From Komarekiella delphini-convector SJRDD-AB1 (lineage in GTDB: Bacteria; Cyanobacteriota; Cyanobacteriia; Cyanobacteriales; Nostocaceae): 64,000 nt of DNA. This document shows, in pieces, positions 43,988 to 53,604 of the stretch (the stretch's first letter is position 1; each line of letters opens with the position of its first letter). The notes under the pieces were generated by a model. The model worked only from the letters and a program-made list of their open reading frames with translations, had not been told where the DNA came from and searched no databases. A program made the translations under genes and the position numbers. The stretch lies in NCBI RefSeq assembly GCF_014831675.1, contig NZ_VJXY01000009.1:1-64000 (forward strand). Direction: 5' to 3'.

Positions 43988-44239
43988 ATGAGCCAAGCAG
44001 AAATTCTTGAAAGAGTTAAGGAAGTAATTGTCGAGCAACTGGAAGTGGAGCCTGAGGCTGTTGTTCCAGAAGCTAAATTTACCGACGATCTACACGCAGA
44101 CTCTCTGGATCTTGTTGAATTAGTAATGGCTTTGGAAGAAGAATTTGAACTTGAAATTCCCGATGAAGCTGCCGAAAAGATTTTATCGGTTCAAGACGCA
44201 GTGGACTACATCAACAACAAAGTTACCGCATCAGCTTAA
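43988..44239 (+). CDS. acpP: Acyl carrier protein
   Basis: An 83-aa acidic four-helix protein that carries growing fatty acids on a phosphopantetheine arm at S39 in the motif [20 protein letters not shown]. It starts with ATG preceded by AAGGACTT. In bacteria acpP is commonly followed by fabF, as here, but with an unusually long 456-bp spacer. It also feeds LpxD, encoded about 1.4 kb upstream. Confidence 0.96.
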   Translation: MSQAEILERVKEVIVEQLEVEPEAVVPEAKFTDDLHADSLDLVELVMALEEEFELEIPDEAAEKILSVQDAVDYINNKVTASA

Positions 44240-44252
44240 ACAAGTTTTGAGT

Positions 44253-44551
44253 CCCGAATACTGAGGAGCCAACCGCCTAATTCGGGAAAAGGCTACTTAG
44301 CTACCCCGCAAAACAGCCGCCCTCTGGGTATTTACAAGTAGGGGCCAACGGCAGTTACTACAACTCTCAAAGGCGAGAGCAAAGTACTGCCTCTCCATCA
44401 AACTAGGTCTTCAAGTAAGGAAAATCTTTCGGACGCTTCTAGGAAGCCACTACGTGGATAGGTTCTCAAGGCAGTTCGTTGAAGAACGAATTCCGTGGGC
44501 AAAGAGAAGTTTATAGCAAGATTTTGCAAGGTGCGGCGGCTTGCGAAAATC
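44253..44551 (+). ncRNA. Candidate structured RNA in acpP-fabF spacer
   Basis: The 456-bp spacer is not AT-rich filler. It can form a chain of stems: CCCGAAT (44253) with ATTCGGG (44280); GGCAGT-T-ACT (44350) with AGTACTGCC (44383), holding an inner stem CTCTC/GAGAG; TTCGTT-GAAG-AACGAA (44475-44490); and GATTTTGCAAG (44520) with CTTGCGAAAATC (44540). No T-run terminator follows any of them, and no ORF crosses it. I cannot match it to a known family such as tmRNA, RNase P RNA, 6S or SRP RNA. It may be a leader of fabF or an independent sRNA. Confidence 0.5.
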
Positions 44552-44695
44552 AGAATTTCGGGATCTCCCAACTTCTATTTGCAGGACTGGCTTTTCATAC
44601 TCGCAAGATCAGCCGACAAAATGCCTCTTTAGTAATCAAAACTTAGCACTATTTGTTTTTCTGACTGCTGCTTTTTCGCCACCTTTAACTGAATC

Positions 44696-45946
44696 ATGAC
44701 AGACTATAAACGTAAACGCGTTGTTGTAACTGGTGTTGGCGCGATTACACCTATTGGTAATACACCAACAGAATATTGGGAAGGATTGTTGAGTGGACGT
44801 AATGGCATAGACTACATCACTGCTTTTGATGCGTCTCACCATGATTGCCGCATTGCTGGTGAGGTGAAAAACTTTGATCCACATGATTACTTGGAGCGTA
44901 AAGAAGCCAAGCGCATGGATCGATTTGCCCAATTTGGGGTTGCGGCGGCAAAACAGGCTATTTCCAACGCGCATTTAGTGATTGATGACCTAAATGCAGA
45001 ACAGATAGGTGTCATGATTGGTTCTGGCATTGGCGGTCTTAAGGTATTAGAAGACCAACAAACTATTTACCTCAATCGTGGGCCTGACCGCTGTAGTCCA
45101 TTCATGATACCGATGATGATCGCCAATATGGCAGCAGGATTAACAGCAATTCACGTTGGTGCTAAAGGCCCAAATTCCTGCCCTGTAACTGCTTGCGCTG
45201 CTGGCTCCAATGCCATAGGGGATGCTTTTCGCCTGATTCAAAGAGGATATGCCCAGGCGATGATTTGCGGCGGGACAGAGGCGGCTGTAACACCATTGTC
45301 GGTAGCTGGGTTTGCAGCAGCACGAGCACTTTCGACTCGTAATGATGACCCCGCTCACGCTTGTCGTCCTTTTGACCGCGATCGCGATGGATTTATCCTC
45401 GGTGAAGGTTCAGGAATTTTAATTCTAGAAGAACTACAATATGCCCTCAGTCGCGGCGCTCGAATTTATGCCGAAATAGTCGGTTATGCTATGACCTGTG
45501 ATGCTTACCATATAACCTCTCCAATACCAGGGGGATTAGGAGCCGCCAGAGCCATACAATTGGCACTCAAAGACGGAGAACTAACTCCAGAGATGGTAAG
45601 CTATATCAATGCCCACGGTACTAGTACTGCGGCTAATGATACAAATGAAACCGCTGCAATTAAAAAAGCCTTGGGAGAACATGCTTATAAAGTGGCAATT
45701 AGCTCCACAAAATCGATGACAGGTCATCTGTTAGGCGGTTCTGGAGGTATTGAAGCAGTCGCAACAGTACTAGCAATCGCCAATGACAAAATTCCACCAA
45801 CAATTAATTTAGAAAATCCCGATATAGAGTGCGATTTAGATTACGTGCCAAGCTATAGCCGCTCTCAAAAAGTCGAGGTGGCATTATCTAACTCTTTTGG
45901 GTTTGGTGGTCATAATGTCACACTAGCCTTTAAGAAATACCTCTAA
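44696..45946 (+). CDS. fabF: Beta-ketoacyl-ACP synthase II
   Basis: A 416-aa condensing enzyme of fatty-acid elongation. Catalytic triad: C167 in PVTACAAGSNA, H307 in YINAHGTST, H344 in STKSMTGHLLGG. The N-terminus KRVVVTGVGAITPIG is typical of KAS II. It is downstream of acpP on the same strand, separated by the structured spacer. The next gene, tkt, starts 335 bp further with a heptamer repeat between them. Confidence 0.96.
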   Translation: MTDYKRKRVVVTGVGAITPIGNTPTEYWEGLLSGRNGIDYITAFDASHHDCRIAGEVKNFDPHDYLERKEAKRMDRFAQFGVAAAKQAISNAHLVIDDLNAEQIGVMIGSGIGGLKVLEDQQTIYLNRGPDRCSPFMIPMMIANMAAGLTAIHVGAKGPNSCPVTACAAGSNAIGDAFRLIQRGYAQAMICGGTEAAVTPLSVAGFAAARALSTRNDDPAHACRPFDRDRDGFILGEGSGILILEELQYALSRGARIYAEIVGYAMTCDAYHITSPIPGGLGAARAIQLALKDGELTPEMVSYINAHGTSTAANDTNETAAIKKALGEHAYKVAISSTKSMTGHLLGGSGGIEAVATVLAIANDKIPPTINLENPDIECDLDYVPSYSRSQKVEVALSNSFGFGGHNVTLAFKKYL

Positions 45947-46281
45947 AATTCTCAATTTTGCCGCTAGTCGGCTCTACTGAAGTGTCAGTGTGAAAAGTAT
46001 CATAGATATCAATCCGCTCGGAGCTAAGCGTTCAGCATGACCCAATTATCAGCTTGATTTATCACCAGAAACTCAGAAGATCCCGCTTGTCCATCAACAA
46101 TCGGGAATGGGATGATGAGGATACTGTAGGGGAATTTCAATCAGTGTTCAGTTATTAGTAATTCAGCAACCAGGTTTATGGACTGATAACTATTAACTGT
46201 TAACTGTTAACTGTCAACTGTTAAAGCCCCAGCAAGAGAGAAGCTCGAAGAGTGCTAACCCGTCGTTAAAAACAAGAGATT
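45947..46281. repeat. fabF-tkt spacer with heptamers
   Basis: The 335-bp spacer contains no gene. At 46189-46223 it has a run of TTAACTG/TCAACTG heptamers preceded by TATTAACTG. This is an STRR-type repeat directly upstream of transketolase. Confidence 0.75.
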
Positions 46282-48309
46282 ATGACTGTTGCAACCCAAT
46301 CCCTCAAAGAACTTTCCCTCGAAGAACTTTGTATTAACTCGATTCGCTTCTTGGCTATTGATGCCGTAGAAAAGGCAAAATCGGGACACCCAGGACTGCC
46401 GATGGGCGCGGCTCCGATGGCTTTTGTACTTTGGGATCGCTTTATGCGATTTAACCCCAAAAATCCCAAATGGTTTAACCGCGATCGCTTTGTCTTGTCT
46501 GCCGGTCATGGCTCCATGTTGCAGTATGCCCTGCTCTACTTGACAGGCTTCGACAGCGTATCGATTGAAGATATTAAGCAATTCCGTCAGTGGGAATCCA
46601 AAACCCCCGGACACCCCGAAAACTTCATGACCCCAGGTGTAGAAGTCACTACAGGCCCACTAGGTCAAGGAATTGCTAATGGAGTCGGTTTGGCAATGGC
46701 GGAAGCACACCTTGCCGCAAAATTCAACAAACCCGATGCTAAAATTGTTGATCACTACACCTACGTAATTTTAGGTGATGGTTGCAACATGGAAGGAGTT
46801 TCCGGTGAAGCTGCTTCTTTCGCGGGACACTTGGGATTAGGCAAACTCATCGCTCTGTACGACGACAACCATATCTCCATTGATGGTTCCACAGATGTGG
46901 CATTCACTGAAGATGTTTCCAAGCGGTTTGAAGCTTATGGTTGGCACGTTCTGCATGTCAAAGATGGCAACACAGACTTGGCGGCAATTGAAAAGGCGAT
47001 CGCCGAAGCAAAAGCCGTTACTGATAAACCAACCATGATTAAGGTAACAACCACCATTGGTTACGGTTCACCCAACAAGCAAAATACTGCTGGTGTACAC
47101 GGCGCTGCTCTGGGTACGGACGAAGTTGCCTTGACTCGCAAAGAACTAAAGTGGGAACATGAGCCTTTTGTAATTCCACAAGACGCACTCAACCACATGC
47201 ATAAAGCAGTAGAGCGCGGCGCAGACTACGAAACTGAGTGGAACAAGACATTTAGCGACTACAAAGCGAAATATCCCCAAGAAGCGGCTGAATTTGAACG
47301 TTACATTAGCGGCAAACTCCCCGACGGTTGGGATAAAGTACTACCCACTTACACCCCCGAAGACAAAGGACTACCCACCCGTAAACACTCGGAAACCTGT
47401 CTCAATAAACTAGCGACGGTTTTACCTGAGTTAATTGGTGGTTCGGCTGACTTAACCCACTCCAACCTTACCGAAGTCAAGGGCAAAGGCGACTTCCAAA
47501 AGGGGCAGTACCAAAACCCCAACATCCACTTTGGTGTACGGGAACACGGAATGGGCGCAATCTGTAATGGTATAGCGCTCCATAGTTCGGGATTAATTCC
47601 CTACGGTGCTACCTTTTTGATCTTCACAGATTACATGCGTGCTGCTATCCGCTTATCCGCCTTGTCTCAAGCCGGCGTGATTTGGGTAATGACCCACGAC
47701 TCCATTGGGCAAGGTGAAGATGGCCCGACACACCAACCGATTGAAACGCTAGCTTCCCTGCGAGCCATTCCCAATTTAACGGTAATTCGCCCCGCAGACG
47801 GAAACGAATCTTCTGGCGCTTACAAAGTAGCAATTGAGAAGGCGAAACAAAACGCTCCTACATTGTTAGCGTTCACTCGTCAAAATGTCCCGAACTTGGC
47901 AGGTACGTCGATTGAAGGCGTAGCAAAGGGTGGCTACACAGTAGTGGATAGCCAAGGTACGCCTGATATCATCCTAATTGGCACTGGTTCAGAATTGAGC
48001 CTCTGTGTCAACGCAGCTGAGAAACTCACGGCTGAGGGTAAGAAAGTTCGTGTCGTCTCCATGCCCTCGACTGATTTGTTTGATGCACAGGATGCAGCTT
48101 ATAAAGAGTCTATTCTACCTAAAGCTGTCACCAAGCGCCTGTCTGTAGAAGCTGCCGCTAGTTTTGGTTGGCACAAATATATAGGTATTGAAGGCGACAC
48201 TGTTAGTATTGATCGCTTTGGTGCTTCGGCTCCAGGCGGTGTTTGTCTAGAGAAGTTTGGCTTTAGCGTTGATAATGTGTTAGCTAAGGCAAAACAATTG
48301 TTGGGTTAA
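46282..48309 (+). CDS. tkt: Transketolase
   Basis: A 675-aa thiamine-diphosphate enzyme of the Calvin cycle and pentose phosphate pathway, moving two-carbon units between sugar phosphates. Features: ThDP domain with [20 protein letters not shown], an N-terminal [16 protein letters not shown] and a central pyrimidine domain with [11 protein letters not shown] and FLIFTDYMR; a C-terminal domain ends in LLG. Length and order are typical of bacterial TktA. It is followed by a terminator and is monocistronic. Confidence 0.97.
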   Translation: MTVATQSLKELSLEELCINSIRFLAIDAVEKAKSGHPGLPMGAAPMAFVLWDRFMRFNPKNPKWFNRDRFVLSAGHGSMLQYALLYLTGFDSVSIEDIKQFRQWESKTPGHPENFMTPGVEVTTGPLGQGIANGVGLAMAEAHLAAKFNKPDAKIVDHYTYVILGDGCNMEGVSGEAASFAGHLGLGKLIALYDDNHISIDGSTDVAFTEDVSKRFEAYGWHVLHVKDGNTDLAAIEKAIAEAKAVTDKPTMIKVTTTIGYGSPNKQNTAGVHGAALGTDEVALTRKELKWEHEPFVIPQDALNHMHKAVERGADYETEWNKTFSDYKAKYPQEAAEFERYISGKLPDGWDKVLPTYTPEDKGLPTRKHSETCLNKLATVLPELIGGSADLTHSNLTEVKGKGDFQKGQYQNPNIHFGVREHGMGAICNGIALHSSGLIPYGATFLIFTDYMRAAIRLSALSQAGVIWVMTHDSIGQGEDGPTHQPIETLASLRAIPNLTVIRPADGNESSGAYKVAIEKAKQNAPTLLAFTRQNVPNLAGTSIEGVAKGGYTVVDSQGTPDIILIGTGSELSLCVNAAEKLTAEGKKVRVVSMPSTDLFDAQDAAYKESILPKAVTKRLSVEAAASFGWHKYIGIEGDTVSIDRFGASAPGGVCLEKFGFSVDNVLAKAKQLLG

Positions 48310-48336
48310 TAGCAACGGAATATTCTCTTATTTTGT

Positions 48337-48367
48337 AGGGTGGGCTGAAAAGTCCACTCTTTTTTTA
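48337..48367 (+). terminator. Terminator after tkt
   Basis: The stem AGGGTGGGCT / AGTCCACTCT with a GAAA loop (two G-U pairs) is followed by a run of T from 48360. Confidence 0.75.
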
Positions 48368-48433
48368 ACGCAGAGGTTCGTTAAGGAGGATTGTTTATAA
48401 TTGGGGTAATTAGTTGATTAATCAGAGAAAATC

Positions 48434-48727
48434 ATGCCAGAAGTTGCTAATTATCATCAAGAACTCTTTAACCGGATCTCACCAATTGTTGAGAAGTTGA
48501 TTGAAGGTAATAGTTTATATCAACTCAAGTTAAACCAACGAGAAATGATAGAAATGTTAGTAGAACTATTTGGGCAGTTCTCTGCTGAAGAAATGAGAGC
48601 TATTACCGAGCATGAACTAACACGTAGAATTGATAAGATTCTTGTCTTAGAGGCTGTTTCTGGTACGTTAAATGATTTGACGCCAGAGCAAATCAAAATG
48701 TACGATGAAGCAGTAAAACGAAAATAG
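48434..48727 (+). CDS. Antitoxin-like partner of VapC
   Basis: A 97-aa, acidic, helical protein (FNRISPIVEKLIEGNSLYQL; MIEMLVELFGQFSAEEMRAI). It stands directly upstream of a PIN-domain toxin with a five-base gap, the position expected for an antitoxin. It does not show a recognisable VapB AbrB-type or ribbon-helix-helix motif, so it may be a newer antitoxin family. Position is the main evidence. Confidence 0.65.
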   Translation: MPEVANYHQELFNRISPIVEKLIEGNSLYQLKLNQREMIEMLVELFGQFSAEEMRAITEHELTRRIDKILVLEAVSGTLNDLTPEQIKMYDEAVKRK

Positions 48728-48732
48728 ATCAA

Positions 48733-49143
48733 GTGACTTATTTATTAGATACAAATGTTGTTAGTTACATTTTGAGGAGAAATGCAACTGTTGGTAGGAA
48801 ACTACGGGATGCTAATCGTTCGGGACAAGAAGTGTTTATTAGTTGCATAACTTATTATGAAGTTAAAAGAGGGCTTTTGTATGCAAATGCTACGAGGCAG
48901 TTAGCAGAATTTAATCAGTTTTATAGAAAGTATGAAATTTTATTCTTGAATGATATAGAAATTATTGAGAGAGCCTGCGAAATTCATGTGAATTTACAAC
49001 GCAGAGGTTTGATGATACAAGAACAAGATATATTGATAGCGGCTACAGCGATCGCACGCGGTTTAATTTTAGTTTCTAATGACTCTGACTTGCTCAGAGT
49101 TCAGGGTATTAATTTAGAAAATTGGGCAAGAATAGAATATTGA
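48733..49143 (+). CDS. vapC: PIN-domain ribonuclease toxin (VapC type)
   Basis: A GTG-started 136-aa PIN-domain protein. The conserved acidic set is D6 in YLLDTNVVSYIL, E43 in ITYYEVKRG, D99 in EQDILIAATA and D117 in SNDSDLL, coordinating the metal for RNA cleavage. VapC toxins cut tRNA or rRNA and are held inactive by an antitoxin. Coupled with the upstream 97-aa gene. Confidence 0.87.
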   Translation: MTYLLDTNVVSYILRRNATVGRKLRDANRSGQEVFISCITYYEVKRGLLYANATRQLAEFNQFYRKYEILFLNDIEIIERACEIHVNLQRRGLMIQEQDILIAATAIARGLILVSNDSDLLRVQGINLENWARIEY

Positions 49144-49206
49144 GTTTGGACTGGTAAATAAATACTATTGGAGCAATATCTGACTTAGCTAGCTCCATTG
49201 ATTTAA

Positions 49207-50088
49207 TTATTTAAAATTATAGGCAGGCAATCCAGTAACATCAGTTTGGAGAGCAAACACATCACCAGAGTAGAAACTTTTTTCGATTTCCGCTTGGCTG
49301 AGTCCAACTGAGGCTGTGGTAATGTAAAGCGTCTGCAAATCCTCGCCTCCAAAGGTGCAGCTTGTTGGCAACTGTACAGGTAGCTTGATCCGCAATATCT
49401 CCTCACCTTGAGGATTGAAACGAATTACACACCAACCATCCCACATCGCTGACCAGATATGTCCTTGACTGTCTATCGTTAACCCATCGGGATAAAAAGA
49501 CTCACCAGTTAAATCAACAAAAATACGGCGATCGCTTATACTGCCCGTTGCTAAATTAAAATCATAAGCATATATCTTTTGCTGGGGAGAATCGGTCAAG
49601 TAAAATGTCTTTTGATCAGGACTCCATCCCAAACCATTAGAGATAGTTAATCCTGTTTCCATTACATGTAAAGAGCCATCCGGGTCATAGCGATAAAGGC
49701 TAGCCTGCGGTTGTTCCAAAGAATGCATTGAGCCGAACCAAAAACGACCTTGAGAGTCGCATTTCCCATCGTTGAAACGGTTATCCGGCAAATCTGCTTC
49801 AATTTCAAGGATAGGAGTTACTACACCTGTCTGAGTGTTGAGGAAAGCTAGGTGATGACGCAGCGCCATAATCAATCGATTTTTACCTGCTATGGCGATC
49901 GCTCCTACCACATCCCCCACATCAAAAAAGGTATTATTTCCTGTGGCAGGATGGAATTGATGCACCCGATGGTTATAGATATCGACCCAGTAAAGCAACT
50001 TCTGGGTTGCATCCCAAATGGGGACTTCACCCAAACGAGCACGCGCTTCTAAAACATTATGGAGTGGATATTGTAAAATCTCGGTCAT
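49207..50088 (-). CDS. SMP-30/gluconolactonase family protein
   Basis: A 293-aa six-bladed beta-propeller. The metal-binding residues are seen as GEVPIW (Glu), NRFNDGKCDSQGRFWFGSM (Asn/Asp) and FYPDGLTIDSQGHIWSAMWD (Asp). Such enzymes open sugar lactones, e.g. gluconolactone, or act as regucalcin-like proteins; substrate is open. The frame is open to 50118 (10 more residues), but MTEILQYP is the more usual start. No SD decides. Confidence 0.82.
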   Translation of the reverse strand: MTEILQYPLHNVLEARARLGEVPIWDATQKLLYWVDIYNHRVHQFHPATGNNTFFDVGDVVGAIAIAGKNRLIMALRHHLAFLNTQTGVVTPILEIEADLPDNRFNDGKCDSQGRFWFGSMHSLEQPQASLYRYDPDGSLHVMETGLTISNGLGWSPDQKTFYLTDSPQQKIYAYDFNLATGSISDRRIFVDLTGESFYPDGLTIDSQGHIWSAMWDGWCVIRFNPQGEEILRIKLPVQLPTSCTFGGEDLQTLYITTASVGLSQAEIEKSFYSGDVFALQTDVTGLPAYNFK

Positions 50089-50319
50089 TTTATTAACAGA
50101 TAATAATTTTAGTGACATTTACACAATTCATTAACAACAGGTCAACAGGTGTTCTTCACCAATCAACTGGGATTGCTAGATTCAATAGTTAGAAAAACCT
50201 TGTGATTTGAGCAATACAGAGGAAAATAACACAATCACTCTACAGTAAAAAATAAAGACACGAGCGATCGCGTCTTCCGCAGGTATAAGAAAAAATCTTT
50301 CTTTGAACTTTTAACTTTT

Positions 50320-51045
50320 ATGTATCAAACAGATCCTCCTCGTCCTGCCAAAGAAGTCCTACCTACCATGTATGATCTTCCAAGTGAAGATCCCAAGGAG
50401 CCAGGCTTGCCCGATCAGTTTCATCTTTGGCAACCTCGTCTGTTGGAAGAAACGTTTTTTCCACCCAACTATCCACCAGACCAAGTATTTGTTGCCAGTG
50501 ACTTAAACCTCTATTACGACCCTCAGCATACACTGTGGTACAAACGCCCAGACTGGTTTGCTGCTGTAGGAGTTTCGCGTCTTTACGAACAGCAGAACTT
50601 GCGTCTAAGTTATGTCATTTGGCAAGAAGGAGTTGCTCCCTTTGTTGCGATAGAACTACTGTCTCCTGGGACTGAAAAAGAAGATTTAGGACAAACCCTA
50701 CGGGAAATTAACCAACCGCCGACGAAGTGGGAAGTTTATGAGCGGATTTTGCGGGTTCCTTACTACATTGTGTTTGACCGCTACACTGACAAACTACAAG
50801 CATTCCAACTGGTTGCAGACCGTTACAGCGAGTTGAACTTAAGTACACCACGGGTATGGATGCCTGGTTTGCAACTGGGCTTAGGACTGTGGCAAGGTTC
50901 TTACCAAGGGATTGAGCGATTGTGGCTACGCTGGTACGATGCGGCTGGGAATTGGGTTCCTACTCCACTAGAAGAGAAAAACCAAAGGATTGAGCAATTA
51001 ACGACACAACTACGAGAGTTGGGCATTAATCCCAATGAGTTATGA
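50320..51045 (+). CDS. Uma2 family protein, second copy
   Basis: A 241-aa Uma2/DUF820 protein, of the longer subtype with an N-terminal extension (PPRPAKEVLPTMYDLPSE). Core: VFVASDLNLYYDPQH, RPDWFAAVGVSRLY and FVAIELLSPGTEKEDLG. The C-terminal coil (EEKNQRIEQLTTQLRELGIN) suggests dimerisation. Only weakly like the Uma2 gene at 22107, so not a recent duplicate. Confidence 0.85.
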   Translation: MYQTDPPRPAKEVLPTMYDLPSEDPKEPGLPDQFHLWQPRLLEETFFPPNYPPDQVFVASDLNLYYDPQHTLWYKRPDWFAAVGVSRLYEQQNLRLSYVIWQEGVAPFVAIELLSPGTEKEDLGQTLREINQPPTKWEVYERILRVPYYIVFDRYTDKLQAFQLVADRYSELNLSTPRVWMPGLQLGLGLWQGSYQGIERLWLRWYDAAGNWVPTPLEEKNQRIEQLTTQLRELGINPNEL

Positions 51046-51066
51046 GGGTGCGATACTCGCATCATT

Positions 51067-51094
51067 AGGGGCACAATATTGTTAGTTGTGCCCT
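51067..51094. terminator. Bidirectional terminator-like hairpin
   Basis: AGGGGCACAA and TTGTGCCCT form a stem with one bulge around a 9-nt loop, between the stops of convergent Uma2 and CSP41-like genes. Confidence 0.65.
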
Positions 51095-51107
51095 GATTAT
51101 GTATGGC

Positions 51108-52046
51108 TTACAAAGCTTGCAAAATCTCTTTATCCACAGAGAAATCCACATCAGTCTGATCTCGCCCAGAAGCCAAATAATCATTCTCCAATGAGTCTTG
51201 TAACCCAGAAATCAAGTCATACTCTGGTTGCCAACCCAATTCTGTAATGGCTTTATTTACCGAAGCAAAGAAATGCTGTACGCGCATTGGAAAAGCTTTG
51301 CGCTTGCCGAAATCAAACTTTTTCGGATCATAGTGGACAATTTTCACAGCATCAGGTGATTTGCCAGCAGCAATAGCACAGGCACGGGCTAAACCATCAA
51401 AAGTGACAAAGCGATCGCCGGAGACGTTGTAAATCTGTCCAACTGCTCGTTCATTGTCCAAAACTTGAGTCATTGCCTTCGCCAAGTCTTTCACATGACC
51501 TAGCTGAGTAATATGTAATCCATTAGCAGGAATAGGAATTGGGCGATCGCGCACAATTCTGTCAAAAAACCAGCTTTCTAACTCATTATAATTACGGGGC
51601 CCATAAATGTAGGTAGGACGAATGGAGGTAAAGGGTAATCCCAATTGCGTTAAATAAGCTTCTGTTTCATGTTTGCCTCGATGACGGCTTTTAGGATCGA
51701 CGGTATCGCCTTCTACATGGGGTAATTGATCAGATTTTAGATATACTCCCGCAGAACTCATATATACAAAATGTTGTACGCGCTCTTGAAAAATTTCTGC
51801 TAGTGGTTGAGTATCAGTAAGTTCCCGTCCGTTATTGTCAAAAATGACATCAAAGTTTTCTTGTGATAACTTTTCCTTTAGTTGAGTTGCGTCAGTGCGA
51901 TCGCCTGTGATTTGTCCTACTCCTGGCAAGGAAGGTGCTGGACGATTGCCACGATTGAACAGTACCACCTCGTGTCCTTGTTCCACTAGTAATTGAGTCA
52001 GGTAGACACCAATGAACCGAGTGCCACCCATAATCAGAATTCGCAT
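51108..52046 (-). CDS. NAD-dependent epimerase, CSP41-like
   Basis: A 312-aa short-chain dehydrogenase/epimerase close to plastid CSP41 (chloroplast stem-loop binding protein). The Rossmann start ILIMGGTRFIGVYLTQLL, the YMSSAGVY segment and PTYIYGPRNYNELESWFFDR are present. In plastids, CSP41 binds RNA and ribosomes; whether the cyanobacterial protein retains sugar epimerase chemistry is unknown. Next to the polysaccharide region but on the opposite strand. Confidence 0.8.
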   Translation of the reverse strand: MRILIMGGTRFIGVYLTQLLVEQGHEVVLFNRGNRPAPSLPGVGQITGDRTDATQLKEKLSQENFDVIFDNNGRELTDTQPLAEIFQERVQHFVYMSSAGVYLKSDQLPHVEGDTVDPKSRHRGKHETEAYLTQLGLPFTSIRPTYIYGPRNYNELESWFFDRIVRDRPIPIPANGLHITQLGHVKDLAKAMTQVLDNERAVGQIYNVSGDRFVTFDGLARACAIAAGKSPDAVKIVHYDPKKFDFGKRKAFPMRVQHFFASVNKAITELGWQPEYDLISGLQDSLENDYLASGRDQTDVDFSVDKEILQAL

Positions 52047-52349
52047 AAATTCCCAGTTCCTATTATCAGTTGTCAGGGGTACTAAGGATTGGGGACACTT
52101 AAGAGGGGAAAAGGTTAAAGGGGAAGAGGATATTTTTTCCCTTTCCCCATTACCCCTTTCCCCGAGACCGCAGTGGCTCCCCTATGCCCTAATTTGAGGT
52201 TATCAGGTTACAGATCCCTCTGGAACCTCTAAGGGGAGGATTACGTCTGAGAGTTAATCTGGGGCGCTTCCCATTCACTAATCACAACGGGAAACTTTTC
52301 AGTTAACCTCATAAATTACCTAAGTGTTTTCCATCTATTCAAGTTAGCT

Positions 52350-53492
52350 GTGCCCTTGAAATATGCTTTGGTTCATGAGTGGCTAACGCCTAAAGCCACC
52401 GGCGGTTCAGAACTCGTTGTACGGGAAATCTTGAATCACATCAATGCTGATTTGTATGCCCTCATCGACTTTGAATCCAGTAATCCTGAAAGTTATTTAT
52501 ATAAGCGTCAGATTGGTAAGACGTTTCTCCAACACTTTCCCTACGCCCGCAAAGGTGTACAAAAATATTTGCCTTTGTGGCCGTTGGCGATTGAACAACT
52601 GGATTTGCGGCAGTATGACGTAATTCTGTCTTCATCCCATGCTGTTGCTAAAGGAATCCTCACCACTTCTGAGCAGTTGCATATTTGCTACTGTCACAGC
52701 CCTATGCGCTACGCCTGGGACTTGACTTTTGATTATCTGCGCCACAGTAAACTGGGTAGTGGTTTACCTGGGTGGGTAACGCGATACTTATTGCATCGTT
52801 TGCGCCAATGGGATGTATTAAGTGCGAATCGCGTTGATTACTTTATTGCCAATTCCCAGTATACATCTCGTCGGATTTGGCGTTGCTATCGGCGAGAAGC
52901 AACAGTCATCTACCCACCAGTGAATGTTGAGGAATTTCCATTTTCATCTCAGAAAGAGGATTTTTACCTCATAGTTTCCCGGCTAGTGAGTTACAAACAA
53001 GTATCTTTGATTGTCAAAGCTTTTAATCAACTAAAACGACCATTGATCGTAATTGGTACAGGAGATGAAATGAACCAAATTCGCAAGATAGCAAATCCTA
53101 ATATTCAAATACTAGGATGGCAACCCGATAATGTGGTAAAAAAATATATGGCTAATGCCCAGGCGTTTGTATATGCAGCTTGTGAAGATTTTGGCATTGC
53201 CCTAGTAGAGGCGCAAGCTTGTGGAACTCCAGTGATTGCTTATGGTGCAGGAGGTGCTCTAGAAACTGTGCGAGATATTCGTTCCTGTGGGGATACAGGA
53301 ACTGGTATATTTTTCAGAAAGCAAACAGAGGAAGCTTTAGTTGCAGCAGTGGAAAAGTTTGAAATGCATAAGGGTTTGTTCAATCCTGAGTATATACAAT
53401 CGCACGCCGCGCAGTTTTCGCCACAAATCTTTGCAGAACGCTACCTAGATTTTTTAGAAAAGTGCAACGCAAAAAGACCTTCCTGGGAGTGA
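52350..53492 (+). CDS. GT4-family glycosyltransferase
   Basis: A 380-aa retaining glycosyltransferase of family 4. GTG start gives PLKYALVHEWLTPKATGGSE. The C-terminal GT-B domain has FYLIVSRLVSYKQVSLIVKA and the EX7E-type region EDFGIALVEAQACGTPVIAY. It likely adds a hexose to a growing exopolysaccharide unit. It opens the polysaccharide region and is followed by a sugar transferase 112 bp downstream. Confidence 0.85.
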   Translation: MPLKYALVHEWLTPKATGGSELVVREILNHINADLYALIDFESSNPESYLYKRQIGKTFLQHFPYARKGVQKYLPLWPLAIEQLDLRQYDVILSSSHAVAKGILTTSEQLHICYCHSPMRYAWDLTFDYLRHSKLGSGLPGWVTRYLLHRLRQWDVLSANRVDYFIANSQYTSRRIWRCYRREATVIYPPVNVEEFPFSSQKEDFYLIVSRLVSYKQVSLIVKAFNQLKRPLIVIGTGDEMNQIRKIANPNIQILGWQPDNVVKKYMANAQAFVYAACEDFGIALVEAQACGTPVIAYGAGGALETVRDIRSCGDTGTGIFFRKQTEEALVAAVEKFEMHKGLFNPEYIQSHAAQFSPQIFAERYLDFLEKCNAKRPSWE

Positions 53493-53604
53493 TGGTCTAG
53501 ATTTGTTTATTTGTTTTGTAGGCTTTTGGCAATTTACCTCCAGAAGCACCTCCTTTTGGCTTTAAGATTGGGACTATGTGTGGTGTGGATTGTTAAGGAG
53601 TATG

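Noticed and set aside
44240-44695. tmRNA or RNase P RNA in the acpP-fabF spacer
   Set aside because: No tRNA-like ends, tag-peptide frame or GAGGAAAGTCC-type conserved core could be found.
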